In this document: positions 11,897 to 23,800 of the stretch, piece by piece
How positions within the stretch are numbered: the stretch's first letter is position 1
Layout: every line of letters begins with the position of its first letter
Origin: Strongyloides papillosus
Lineage: Eukaryota; Nematoda; Chromadorea; Rhabditida; Strongyloididae
Direction of reading: 5' to 3'
Assembly (NCBI GenBank): GCA_005656395.1
Contig: SRSI01000050.1
Coordinates: 2,232,001-2,296,000 of the forward strand
Length of the DNA: 64,000 nucleotides
Translations under genes and position numbers: made by a program
Notes under the pieces: generated by a model
Told to the model about the DNA's origin: nothing
The model's input: the letters and a program-made list of their open reading frames with translations, nothing else
Databases searched by the model: none

Positions 11897-12893
11897 TCAA
11901 TGATTCAACATGCCTTCGCACAATAACTTTAAATCGTTTATTTCGTATGCATTTGCTAAGTGTAGTAATTCTTTAATATCTTCATGACTAGCATCACTGG
12001 GTATTTTAGCCTTATAGAAATACTCAATCATCATTTCAACGGCTGGGAACCCTACCTCTTCTCCAATAGCAACAGAATTGCATTTTGATCTTGTTGTATT
12101 TGTATCAGTCAAAAGGCTTCGAAAATATAAACTGTGAGCCATAAATATCGATTTATGGACTTTGTAAATTTTTGAAAATCCTTTTTTACCACAAAATATA
12201 ATCTTAAAATCTGATGCATACTGTGAGGCATACATCGTAGAAAGTCGATTTAAATATCTTTCGTAATGTGAAATCTTAGTTTTCAATTCGTCATTCTTGT
12301 TATTTTTTCCCATAAATCTTTCTCCATTTCCTTTGTGCATTGTTTCACAGATTACATTTAGTGCTCCAGTAGAAAACAAAGTTTCTTTTATTGTTTTAAG
12401 AGTAATACGGCTTTCTATCCCACATTGAAATTGTGTCAACTTCTCAGAGTAGAAAACACCTTCGAGAGAACTAGAATTCCAGAAAACTTTATCTCTTGTT
12501 GGAGATGTTAATTTAAACATGTGTGGAATATTAATATTTAACTCCTCTTTAGAAGATGCCGAAGAAGCTTTTAAAAATAATCCCCAATAGCTATTACCTC
12601 CTGGAGATTCAGCATGAAGGAGCATGCACATCTTAAAAACAACATTAGGATATCCTAATACTGAAAAAGAGTGACTTTCGAGTTCCAACTTCATCTTTCT
12701 TGAATGTAATATTTCAAAAAAATTATTTATCTATAAGTGATGAATATTTATATTTATTTTGGATACCTTTGAAGAAACTTACAGTCCATTGGTAACATAC
12801 ATTCGAATGATTAACAGGAATACATCCTGTAACACCACTGGAATGCGGGCGTATACTAGAATCACCACCGCAGATTCTGCTAAATTCAGCCAT
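11897..12893 (-). CDS. MATH-BTB domain protein, tandem copy 5
   Basis: Exons 12893..12783 (37 codons) and 12730..11897 give 314 residues. MAEF is chosen as the start because it follows the acceptor-like CTTCTAG found before every copy; the frame is open further upstream but that part lies outside the conserved start. MATH begins at WT|INNFFEILHSRKM. The BTB domain is the most diverged of the set, with an insertion (FSKIYKVHKSIF in place of the usual short loop) and YFRSLLTDTNTT instead of the F-MDPNSEES type. It stops at LNH-TGA. It is the 5'-most gene if the array is read on its own strand. Confidence 0.86.
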
Positions 12894-12930
12894 GATATCT
12901 AGAAGCAGAAATGTTAATCTATATAAAAAA
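12894..12930 (-). promoter_or_regulatory. Conserved 5' block of MATH-BTB copy 5
   Basis: TTTTTTATATAGA, a spacer, acceptor-like GCTTCTAG, ATATC, then the ATG at 12893. The repeat-unit homology continues upstream to about 13421. Confidence 0.45.
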
Positions 12931-13502
12931 TACAATATAAATAAAAAAACATAAAGACCTGATTTCCACGCTACATAGTTAGATAAGAAAATTAAGTAAA
13001 AAAGTGGGTAACAACAATAAATGATACTTGCATTTGTAAACTTTTACATGCACTTTATAGTAATTTTAAAATTAAAATGAAAAAAGAATTATTTTGCAAT
13101 ATGAACATAAAACTATTTCAAAGAATTTATATAACAATGTCAATTTCAAAATATGTTTGTTTTCTGTGAAAACTGTACCGAAATTCCAATGCAAAAAAAA
13201 ACTCTTGAAGATAAATAAAAAAAATGATTGAAAATGCTTTGTTCGTTTTAAATGTTTTTTTTTACCTTCACTCCTGGTAATACACTTTTATACTTTTCCA
13301 GCATGTATAGTGTGTTGCTACAAATTAACTTTATAGTCCTCTTTCCAATATACTCTACTACTGTAAAACTTATGGGAACATTTTTTTAGAAAAATAAAGT
13401 AGAAAAAGATATCTTCAAAAATATTTATTTTGCGTATTTTACTGTAATGTAGTTAAAACTTTTCATTTGAAAGAATATTATTTTAATTATTTAATTAGTT
13501 TG

Positions 13503-15295
13503 TTAATAACGATTTTTGGAGTTAGAAAATGTTTCATAGACATAAAATTCATTCAAATCATTCAAGATACCAAGAATTAAGTCATCTCTATTTGATTTGG
13601 CTTTCTCCGTCCTCCTTGTCTCGTCAAGTTTTTCAGAGTTATTTAATTTATTTGTTATTGTTGGTGTTCCCTCGACTTTATTATTGATATTTAATTTGCC
13701 AGCTGCTTTTATATATTCTTCAGGAACTTTAACTATTTCCTTTACCTCCCAATCATATAGATCTGACATATGACCTTTTGATGATAGAAGCATGTACTAA
13801 AAATCAAATAAATTAAAAATATTTTAGAAAAAACGAACTTACATTAAGTATCTGAAAAATTGTACTGTATTTTGGTTTACTGTAGTAATTAAGAGTTCCA
13901 AGGTAATCAGACATAATCTCCATTTCAGGAAAGTTTGGAAACAAGCTCCTTGTCGTAGTACTTTCTTTCACTTTCAAGATTTGTGATTTATCTCTACCAA
14001 ATTTCGACCACGGTAATGGTTTAGTTAACTCCGCCAAAACATATAATAATGACCATAAATCATCATGCCTTCCCTGTTCATTATTTTTCTGAGCATTTAT
14101 ACTACAATATCTTGATGTACCACGGAAAAGGACCCTCGATCGTTGTTCTCTCACCACAGGTACAGCGTTATTAATAATAACATACTCTCTTGAAAGACCA
14201 AAATCGAGGAGATGTATAATTTTCATTGTTGTAATCCTACCACCTATAGCCATATTTTGTGGCTTAACATCCCTTAAAAAATTAATAATAATAAAAATAA
14301 TAATACCTGTGTATAAAACCAGCTTCGTGGAGTTCTTTTAAACCATACAAAATTTGTATACCAATTCTGGCAATAGTCGAATTTGTAAATGAATTACAAT
14401 CCTTTTTTAAGTCATAAATATTGTATCCAAGGAGCGTCATAACAATCCATGAAAATGATTCTTTTTTACCAAAACTTATCAATTGAACAACATTCCTCCT
14501 GCCATCCAAATTTTGGAGTACTTTAACTTCAAATTTTAAGATGTTGCTGCTGTCGCTTCGGTTTGTCTCTGCTTTCAATGCTACATGAATATTTTTCACA
14601 TTGTCAAAACACCGATAAACAGAACCACAACCACCTAGAAAATAATATTAATAACAATGATTTAAAAAATTACCTGAACCAATTTTACTTTTAACTTGAA
14701 ATCTCCCATTAATCAAGGTATCTTTAGCCAACTCTATAGGTCCATCTCTTGGATTACATTTATTGGTAGAAAATTTTGCTTTTTGAATATTTTTAGATAC
14801 AATATCCAAACATTTTCTAGTTTTGCTAGCTTTTTTTGCGTTATTGTTATCATTTTTATTGTCATTTTTAATAACAGGAGACTTCATTTTGCTTGCATTT
14901 AGTGTTTTTTCATTCGTGTCAACATCAAGATTCTCAGCACTTTCATCGTTACAAGTATTTCTCGGACATTTATCACCATGTCCTTCCTTTTTCTTCACCT
15001 TCCCACTATTCTTAGTTACGGTTGATGTATTTCTAGTCCTAGTATTCTTTGGTTCTTCGTTTTTCTTTTCAACTACCTTCGGAGTGTTATCATTCACATT
15101 GGGGTCTGCAGGTGGATTTTTTGGTTTATCAGTTTTTGAGTGTATATTTTTTGTTTCAGATGGGACTGCCTCTATTATTTTGTTGCCCTCACCATCATAA
15201 GCTGTCCGTTCTCTTAATGAATTTTCTTTGACTTTTCCTTTTACATTATTCACATTTGATATCTTATAAGAGACTAATTTGTCTCGGTCAGTCAT
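13503..15295 (-). CDS. CK1/TTBK-like protein kinase
   Basis: Four exons: 15295..14674, 14634..14307, 14272..13843 and 13796..13503. All junctions have GT/AG and keep frame, and the introns are 34-46 bp. The first ~190 residues are Lys/Asn/Glu-rich low complexity. The kinase domain starts at GRFQVKSKIGSG, with the glycine loop GSGGCGSVYR split by intron 1 and the ATP-binding Lys in VALKAE. The catalytic loop HRDVKPQN spans intron 2 and DFGLSR is intact. GTSRYCSINAQKNNEQGRHD and WSLLYVLAELTKPLPW are hallmarks of the CK1 superfamily, closest in style to tau-tubulin kinases. All catalytic residues are present, so it should be active. This group is greatly enlarged in nematodes and often sperm-enriched (family knowledge). 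The gene is divergently arranged with the DXO-like gene. Confidence 0.88.
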
Positions 15296-15712
15296 TGTTA
15301 AAATAATTCATAAGAAATGTTGCCTTTTATTTGTGTTAAAAATAATACTTTTAGAGAAATTTGTTTTTTTACGATAAATTTGAATATTGTTTATATACAA
15401 AAATTTTGAAATATCTTTTCTTTATTGCTTTTTGATCTGTATGTTAATGTAAAGATGTGTAATTGATGAAGTTTTGTTGTGAAATTAAGACTTTTTAAAA
15501 GAGCGCTAAAAAAGTAAAGACATGTTTTTAAGGTTCAGAAATCATATACTTTGTTCCCTTTTTCTTTTTTACCATTCAAGAAATTACTATCATTCATTGT
15601 ATTAACTGAATACTTGTACTTTCATTAAAAACAATTGGTGAAACGACTTTTCATTCTTTTTTATCTCTTTAAAAGTTTTGTCATATCATTTTGCTTTTAT
15701 TATTTCTACATT
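15296..15712. promoter_or_regulatory. Shared intergenic region of a divergent gene pair
   Basis: This 417-bp region separates the start codons of the TTBK-like kinase (-) and the DXO-like gene (+), so it must hold both promoters. It is AT-rich. No defined element could be assigned. Confidence 0.4.
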
Positions 15713-16767
15713 ATGTCGGCTAATATTCCTAAGCCTATCAAGCTTTTTTCATTCTGTGCTCAAAAGAAAGATGGAAAAAATGAGTATGATTTTGATGAGA
15801 AGATGTTTCCTGTATTCCATACTCGACCAGTTATATTTGAAAACCCTTTGAATCTCGTTTCTGGAATTAACAAATCTCATCAGGAATACAATTCATTATA
15901 CAAGTTAAATCATTGGGACATTTTAACACACATAAATAATAGTGTTGGGTTATCTCTTGGTCATATAACAGACCACTCTAATGTTGTTTGTCACCGTGAA
16001 TTTTTGAAGGATTTGATTCTCCGTTCATTTGGAATCGAGATTGAGTATACCTCTGTTGCTTTTCTCTACAATGACATTGTTTTTATTGAGAAAGTCGACA
16101 AGTCTACAAAATCTACAATTAAAGAAGATCTTATAACACGTTATATGAATAAGAAGTTTAATTGTTTTTTTACATCTCTTACTGATAATGATATTTACAA
16201 GGCAAATCTTACATTTGACTTCTACAGGGACTTTTATGTCACACAAACGAGGGAATTCAAAGTATCAGATTCTACAATAAAAGTTATGTATACTGGTGAG
16301 GTTGATGCAATAAACCCTCTTACTAAATCAAAACGTTAGTTTAAATATATTTATTTTATTATTTTAATATTACCCTTTTAGATAACAACTTTTTGAGAAT
16401 GAAGTTGTCACCTGATAACTTAATGAGTATCATGAATGGTTCTGCACTTTACAAGACATGGGCTGAGGCTTTTATTGCAGGAAATGATTTGGTTTTTGCG
16501 GGTGTTGTAAAGAATAATAAACTTGTAGGATCTAAGTTTATCGAAGTATCAAAATTGGAGCCTCACCTTCCATTACCTGCACCCAAAATTATGGAATTTG
16601 TTGGAAAATCCTTAAAAACAATTACCAATGCCTGTAAGAAACTCCCGGGCAAATGTATTATTATTCCAGAAGGTTCATCTACTATTAAAGTTGGCGATAA
16701 AGAAACTGTCAAGTCAATGGAATTTCCAAGACCAACAACTCGCTTCTTCCAAGCTTTTCCTGCTTAA
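15713..16767 (+). CDS. DXO/EOL-1-like decapping nuclease family protein
   Basis: Exons 15713..16334 and 16382..16767, with a 47-bp intron, give 335 residues; the ATG at 15713 begins MSANIPKP. The fit is to the DXO/Rai1/Dom3Z family, which hydrolyses incomplete 5' caps and degrades the RNA. An early FPVFHTRP matches the FPFYRRP region. CHREFLKDLI matches the motif I arginine region. YTGEVDAINP matches motif III GEVD. ALYKTWAEAFIAGNDLVFAG matches the LLKWWAQSFLPGVPxVVxGF segment. Two metal-binding positions look altered: the motif II GYKFE equivalent reads MNKKFNC, and the motif IV ELK equivalent reads RMK across the intron. It may therefore be a non-catalytic RNA-binding relative; nematodes carry many such paralogues, including eol-1 of C. 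elegans. The assignment rests on manual motif alignment. Confidence 0.7.
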
Positions 16768-16894
16768 TTTTATCAATGAGAGATATACTCTAAAGTTTTT
16801 TTTTAATTTTTATTATTTGCTAAATTTTACATAATTTTGCAATAAAATTGTAGAAAGTTAGTAGAAGTTATTTAATTACATTATATCATTATTT

Positions 16895-18142
16895 TTAAAG
16901 TGATTCATTATAGCTTATTGAAAGTTTACCATTAAGGAAGTATTTATCAATCCATGGATGAGAGAGAACATCACTTAAGACAATCCTTTTTTTCGGATCT
17001 CGTCTTAGTAATTTTTTTATTAAGTCTCTTGCTTCACTATCGATATCCAAAGGGATATGAAATCTACCGGCTCTTATTCTCGAAATAATATTGTGAATAG
17101 ACCTTTCAAAAAAGGGTGTCTCACCAGTTAACATTTCAAATATTAAAATTCCCAATGCCCATATGTCGATTTTTTCATCATATGAAACCACCTTTTTATC
17201 AGTAATCATTTCTGGTGGTAGGTATTCTGCTGTCCCACAAAAAGTTGTGTTTTTACCTTCTGTCAATGTACTACAACCAAAATCACATAATTTTACATTT
17301 TTACAATGATCCAATAAAACATTTTGTGTTTTTAAATCTCTGTGTATAACATTATTAGAGTGACAATAATTCAATGCATCAGTTATTTGAATTGTGTATT
17401 TACAGGCTGTCTTTGCGTCATAATATCCTAAATCAGAATTTTTCAAGTCTTTATCCATTGATCCGTACATTGCACATTCGAGGACAAGGACTACTTTATT
17501 TTTGTCTTGAAACCAATTGTAAAGTTGCAGAATGTAGGGGTGATTAAGATCTTTGTGAATGGAGACCTCCTTCTCGAGTTGTTTATAATCATTATGTGTA
17601 CGTAAATTTTTCATATTAATTATCTAAATTACTTTTTTTAAATAGCTTTTATTGTAAAACTTACCTTTAAACAACAAATAAATTTTTCTTTTCTTGTTTT
17701 GGCTAGGTAAACTTTACCAAACTGTCCAGATCCCATTAATTTTCCTATTTTAAACTTAGACATCGTTAAACTAAAAGAAATATTATGAAAAATTAATATT
17801 CAAAAAAATAAATTACATTTCCTCTTCATCTTCTTCTTTGTTTTGATTGTTACTTTCATAATTATGAATATTGTCGATTTTTTGGCACAAAGAATACGTG
17901 CCCATTTCTTCGATCTCCTCATTTGTCTCCTCCATCACCTTAATTGAAGATGTCTCCATTTCATCATCTGCATCACCACACAAAATTGTGTAATGAGAAA
18001 TATTATTATTAGTAGAATTAGTTACTGATGAGTTCGTTAGTTCATCATCCGGATAGTAATCACTAGTACAAACATCGTCGTCATCATCATCAAGAAATGT
18101 ACCACGTGTCCCATCAGAGGACTCGTCAGTAATGTCATTCAT
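16895..18142 (-). CDS. Aurora-like Ser/Thr kinase with acidic N-terminus
   Basis: The preferred model has three exons: 18142..17817, 17770..17665 and 17623..16895 (386 residues). The first exon alone is an acidic 109-residue frame with an Asp run. Splicing 46 bp (GTAATT...TTTTAG) fuses it in frame to MSKFKIGKLM, the kinase start. Alternatively the TTTTAG is a trans-splice site and the two are separate genes of one operon. The kinase has the glycine loop GSGQFGKVY and a candidate ATP Lys at the end of FICCLK, next to intron 2. Aurora-type sequence follows: LEKEVSIHKDLNHPYILQLY, ALNYCHSNNVIHRDLKTQN, DFG, CGTAEYLPPEM and HPWI. All catalytic residues remain, but the usual KPEN/KPxN becomes KTQN and APE becomes PPE, as in Aurora. 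Aurora kinases govern chromosome segregation; this divergent copy may be specialised. Confidence 0.8.
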
Positions 18143-19009
18143 ATTTTATAATTATTAAAAATAATTATTTATGACAACATAATAAATGTACCTTTAAATA
18201 ACATCACAATTTACATAATTTTCTAGAAATTACATAATTTATTAATAGCAATAAGTGGAAAAATATTAAGTAGTAAAAAAATTTTATTACATTCCCTAAT
18301 ATTCCTATGTTCAATGCTAATTATATATTTTCTAGTTTATTGTCTTCTCAAAGTAGAGCCCACGCATATTTTTTATTTATCTATTATTTTATAGTTATGT
18401 AGGAGTTCAATGACTTAAACGTTTTCTTAATTGATTATCCTTGTTCTTAAGCTGTTTTTTTTCAAAATGACGTGTATTTAAATTAAATGTCATTTTCAGA
18501 AGAAAAAAACGGCTTTTATTAAATTTTTTTTTTAAATTTAAATGCTAAAGTAAATTATATTTTCATAGTATTCTGTTAGAGAAACTTGATACTTCTGTAC
18601 TATTATCCATTTAATATTTAACAGTTTTAAACAAAAAATTAATGCTACTAAAAAATAAAATGACGAGACTAATTTATAATAATGAATTCTTGATATTTCG
18701 TTTTAAATTTCATGTGACTTCTCTTGGCAACAAAAGAAAATCTTACAGTATTGCGAAATTTAGCTACAATTAAAATAAAAAATTTATAAACAGGATGAGA
18801 AGATAACCAATTATGACAAAACAAGAAAGTAGCTTTTTTATTAGGGTAAATAATTGTTGTTTTTACAAAAAATAATCTTAAATCAAAATAAAATATATCC
18901 CTTTACTCAAAATATGTAGTAGTATTTGCATATAAATAAATACCTACAACATTTTTTAAAGTTTAAATAGTAAATGGTTAAGAATATTAGAATCAATTTG
19001 AAACATAAA
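18143..19009. other. Intergenic, nothing supported
   Basis: 867 bp of AT-rich sequence lie between the 3' end of TXNL1 and the 5' end of the Aurora-like kinase. No open frame with splice support and no RNA gene was seen. Confidence 0.4.
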
Positions 19010-19906
19010 TTAACCATGTGCTTCACCAGCTTTTCCAGCAACTCTCTTGAAGTTATTCATATCAACAGCAGTTACTGGGGTTCCAAATAATTTCAAGTCT
19101 TGTATAACAGTAACCTCCTCCTCACCTTGGTTATTCTCAATAAATATTTGTATATTTTGGACATTTTGAAATTTAACATAACGTAAATTTACTATCTCCC
19201 CCTCAGCCAACTTCTTTGGATCCAGATCAAATGTTTGAACACCTTCAGAAGCTAAAGCCTTATCAAAATCAAGAGTATGTGGGACATTTGAAAAGATCTT
19301 AACTGTTTTCGGTGCTCTTGGTCCTGATCCCTTAATAAAAATTGAGTGAAGCTTTATAGGAACATTAAATGGTATATTCATAATCAATTGTTCATCACAA
19401 TCACTCTTAAGAATACATTTTCCCTCAATAAAATCAGAAAATGTATGATTGTCATCCTCATTCAAACATTCCAGACCTTTTTTATTGATGAATTGTTTCA
19501 AATCACTTTGTCCTGGAACGAGAGATTCCTCAGATGGGGTGGCATTAGAAAATTTGGCAATCAATTGTTCCAATGCACCGGCGTTTGCTCCTCTCAATAC
19601 CTCTTGTTTAGTACCATTAAGGAACATTATAAAAGTTGGCATTGCTTGAACTCCATGAGCAACAGCTGATCCCTTGCAAATATCAACGTCAACCTTGACA
19701 AATTTAACATTCAGGTACTTGTTTGATAAACTTTCAAATGTTGGAGCAATCATGTTACATGGTCCACACCTAAATGAAAGATGATTAGTTTACGTGGCAC
19801 GGCAAACATACCAAACGGCAAAGAAATCCACAATAACAGGGGTTGTCTTTGCTTTTCCTAGAATCTCAGTAAGCTCAGAATCAACTTTGACATGATGAAC
19901 AGGCAT
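19010..19906 (-). CDS. TXNL1: Thioredoxin-like protein 1 (TXNL1), thioredoxin + PITH
   Basis: Exons 19906..19812 and 19769..19010, with a 42-bp intron, give 284 residues, close to the ~289 of animal TXNL1. The thioredoxin fold is residues 1-108, with the redox motif WCGPC (C33, C36) split by the intron after TG of the Trp codon, followed by VDVDICKGSAVAHGVQAMPT. The C-terminal PITH domain (about 118-275) contains LNEDDNHTFSDFI, SIFIKGSGPRAPKTVKIF and LRYVKFQNVQNIQIFIENNQ. TXNL1 associates with the 19S proteasome cap and links thiol redox to protein turnover (family knowledge). Both redox cysteines are intact. The start ATG follows TTGC-ATT, and an upstream AG trans-splice site was not clear. 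Confidence 0.95.
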
Positions 19907-20878
19907 AATGCAACTTAAAATAAATAATAAACAATGATTATATAATGAAAAACTTTTTTACTGTAAAGCAACACTATACCAAATTTCTCTTTAAATAGTG
20001 TATATAAATTTAAAAAAGAGAAGATAATAAAATCACAAGATGTATTGTAAAAAAATTACGTCAGATTTGATAAAGTTAAACTAAAATTAGTAGTACTATT
20101 ATATTTTAAAAGTAAAAGTATATCAGAAAATGTTAGGTTGAATAAGTATATTTGTTCATTTATGGAGGTTGGTATTTAATATTGTAAATTATCTTTTTTA
20201 AACATTAAATAATGAACTTTTTATGTGTAATTATTATACTTATTGAAGAATGAATAATAAAATGATATGATAAATAGTTATTATAATAATAACAAATAGA
20301 AATAATTATTAATTTTATCTTTCATGATAATATAAAGTATTAAATGAAATAATATGCCTAAGCATGAAGCACTGAAATTATTTAATCTACTAAAAGAAGG
20401 TTTATTTGCACAAACATTTTTACCAACAAACATAACAGAATTTTTAACAGTATTGCTTATTCATAAAACATATCTATTACACTTATATCATTGTTATATA
20501 AAAAAGTATAACCTTTCCTTATCCTTAAACATACTTTTAAATATTCTAAAACATAAAAATAATTATGAAAGAAGGCAAAAAAAAAACATCTTAGCGAATT
20601 AAAAATTTTTATTTATATAGTAGAGAAATTTTTTTTATATTTTATTTGTGTTTAAGAACAAAAACAGTATACACAAATGAGTAGTGACTTCTACATATAT
20701 TCTTCTTCATCAAAATATGTAACGTTGCATGGGCATAATTTTTCAAAATGTTCATCAGCCTAAAAAAATTCATTGATATATTATTCATTGGAACATGTAT
20801 AGTAAAAGATTAGATTGCTTTTTTCATGCTTAATATTTTTGTTATAATCAAATCTTAAGGCTTAAAAATTTTTCATGC
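19907..20878. other. Intergenic, nothing firm
   Basis: AT-rich DNA between paxillin (3' end at 20879) and TXNL1 (5' end at 19906). A plus-strand 82-codon frame at 20354-20602 is low in complexity and has no splice or homology support. Confidence 0.4.
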
Positions 20879-23800
20879 TTAATTATAATATTGTAATGTT
20901 GGATGGGTTTTTTCGTAACATTTTTGGCAGAAGGTCTTTCCATTAACCTCTTTGAATGTTCCTTTAGAAAGTTGTTTATTACAGTATGAACAACAGAAAT
21001 GTTCTGGATGAAATTTTACACCCATTGCACTGACACATCTTCCAAGTATGGGGCCATTACATACACTACAAAGTGAACCTTTATGTTGGTGATAATGATG
21101 TTCACAGAATGGAACACCATTATAGTCAAAGAAAGAACCATGTGTAAATGGTGCTGAGCAATCCTAAAATTTATTAGCAATGTTTTATGACAACGGACAT
21201 GTTTTGTTGTTAAATATTTAAAACAGGACTAACAATCTTGCAATAATAAAATTATCTTGTTGCAATAAAGTTAGTATAATATGTTGTTAAGATAGATAAT
21301 TAAATAAATATTAAACTTACTTGGCAAACAAAACAACCAGGATGCCAATGAGTACCTAATGCTGTAATAAAGTTTTGTTGTATTGGGTTTTTACAACCTC
21401 TACATTTTGGTCCATATAATCTAAAGAAATCATTTTTACAATATGGTAATCCATCTTTCTCATGATATCCATCAACACCAAAATCACCTTTACATTCAAC
21501 ACAAACAAAATGTTCTGTATGAAATGTTTTACCCATTGCTGTGACACACCTATCTTTTATAGGACCTTGGCAAGCTGCACATCTTGGAGAAAATAATTCA
21601 TGATAATCATGTTCACAATATGCTTTTCCTGCTCTTTCAAAGAATATCCTATGGCCAAGTTCCTCTCCACAGTGACAACATACATAATGCTCTGGATGCC
21701 ACATCTTACCGAGTGCAATTACAACCTAAATGATAATAAATATAACCATTTATACAAAAAACAACTTACCTGCCCAATAATTGGTTTATCACATCCAGCA
21801 CAATCACCTTTAGGAATAGTATGAACTCCATGTTTATTTATATCACTATTAAGACTCCCAATCATCGAATTATACTGTCCAACATTATGATGTGCATTTA
21901 AATTTTGACGTGAACTATAATAACTATGATACATTTCCATTTTCAATAAAAATAAATTTTTTATATCAAGAGATAGATGTTAAAATTTTTAAAAAATGAT
22001 AATTATTTTTAAAAATTGTATCTACCTTAGGGTTAACGTTAAAAATTTACACTTAAGCTGAACTAAATAAACAAAAAAGAAGCATCTGTTGAGTGATTTG
22101 TTTGATAAAAAATTTTATATCTATATTGAAAAATTGAAAGGTATAATCATAAAAGATGCTTAAAATCGTGTTTTACCTTCTTCCGCACATTCTTCACTCA
22201 TTGTTAAAATTTTAAATATAAGAAGATAAAATAATTTTTAGAAAGATTGTAAATATATATTTAGATATATATATATTAGATGGAATGAAGATTTTGTATA
22301 TTTATACATACCTGTTTCTATCGTCAAAATGATTTCCAAGTCTGTGATTTGAATGGATGCTAGGTTCTCGTTGATCATGATCTGTTTTACTTTTCCTTTT
22401 ATCAGAGTAATCATTTAGTAATTGTTCCAAATTATCTAATCCATGTTTAGGGGTTGCTGATTTTGTTTCTCTTATATGTTGTTCTTGATATACAGGATCA
22501 ATGTCATGGTCATTGTTAATTCTCTGTCTAGATGAAGATCTACTTCTTTGGAGACTCTCCAAACGGTTCATTGACTGGAGGTCCTCCTGATTGCGATGAG
22601 AAGCTTTCCTTAGAACTTCAGTTGTTAATTGTAAATCAGATAACAATGCTTCTAAAAATAAAATAATTTTTTTCATTATTTATTAACATTTCAAAAAGTA
22701 TTTTATTTACCTAAGGCTGGTCTAACAGCCTCAACAAATTGATCCCCATTTTGGGTCGGCATCTCTCAGATGGTGATGGCAGAAAGAGGAGTTTAAAAAA
22801 AGGACTACAAGACAAAAAAAATTATATCACAAATAATACTTGTAAATAAATAAACATCAAACAAATATCTCTCCAAACTATTTTTAATGCAAACCATAAA
22901 TTTTTACACTTTATCCATTATACTATACTACAACTCAATCACACACACATACACGCCAACTCAAAATAACAAATTATATATTAAGTTGCAGTAAATTCCT
23001 ACTAACAAACAAAAATCTTTTATTTGAATATACTTTTTCAACATAAACTTGAAGTTACGTGACTGAAATGATAAGAAAGAAAAAGATTTAACAATGAGAA
23101 TGCTTAAAAATGTATGTTAAAGATACTTAGATGAAATTTTTGATTTATTATAATTTGAGTGAGTTAGAAAGAATAAAAGAGAATAGAAATTATTTATTAG
23201 TGAATTAAATGAAGTTATCTATTTTGTGTGTGTATATGTAGTATCTATGCATATAGTATACTAATTTTTTTAGCATAAAATATTAAGATAGAGGTAAAAA
23301 TCAAGAATATTTAAGAAATGTTAGGATAATGTTATTCCAATATATCAATTATTAGATTATTTTTTAATAAATAATATGTAGAATATACTATCGTATTGGA
23401 AGTAATGTTTTCCTCCTATTTGTAATATAATATAATATGACATTTTTTGTAATAAAATAGTATTTACTTTATGGTAATACTATTATTTTTCTAAGATAAT
23501 TTTAATGTTAAATTATTAATACTATTTACTTATGATATGTTGAGCGAAAAATTATACTAAAAAAACTGAGATAAAAGTCAATTTTTTTTAAATAACCTTA
23601 TAGCTAATAAATTACTATTGTTTATAGTTGTTAAATAACATTATAAATTTATTTCAATTCACAATAAATGTTGAATATATTACATAACTGGATGCTTTTT
23701 AAAAATCATTTCACTTATTAATAAAAAATATATATATGAAGATTTAGTGGAGAACAATAATATAAATCTGGTTTTCACACATATATACCACAGAAATCAT

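Larger units (their letters stand above)
1680..13421 (-). repeat. Five-unit tandem segmental duplication with MATH-BTB genes
   Basis: Five direct repeats of about 2.0-2.6 kb lie head to tail, each with a minus-strand MATH-BTB gene plus ~1 kb of flank. The non-coding flanks align as well as the genes do. A block around AACACAGTACACG occurs near 1830, 4460, 6495 and 8835, with a decayed copy near 11240. A block around GTTTTGGTGATATCTG or a close variant occurs near 2350, 6790, 9128 and 11530. Unit edges fall at a shared GAAAAAGATATCTTC-like sequence near 4320, 6362, 8686, 11090 and 13400, and homology begins near 1680. The second unit lacks the ~400-bp block around ACACAAACTACCAGAGA, which is present near 2190, 6630, 8960 and 11370 in the others. 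Homology ends abruptly at about 13421, beside the next gene. Confidence 0.85.

Noticed and set aside
14696..15231. Plus-strand open frames of up to 125 codons
   Set aside because: They are antisense to the Lys/Asn-rich first exon of the TTBK-like kinase; the Phe/Leu-rich translation is the complement of that bias.
17813..18142. Acidic 109-codon frame as a stand-alone gene
   Set aside because: It splices in frame to the Aurora-like kinase through a normal-sized 46-bp intron, so a single gene is preferred. The operon alternative is noted in the findings.
20354..20602. Plus-strand 82-codon open frame starting MPKHEALKLF
   Set aside because: Leu/Lys/Asn-rich low complexity in AT-rich DNA between two convincing genes. 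No splice, homology or acceptor support.
22179..22203. Possible extra paxillin first exon (MSEECAEE followed by a GTAAAA donor)
   Set aside because: Its phase does not match the next paxillin exon, so it cannot give an in-frame product with the exons seen.
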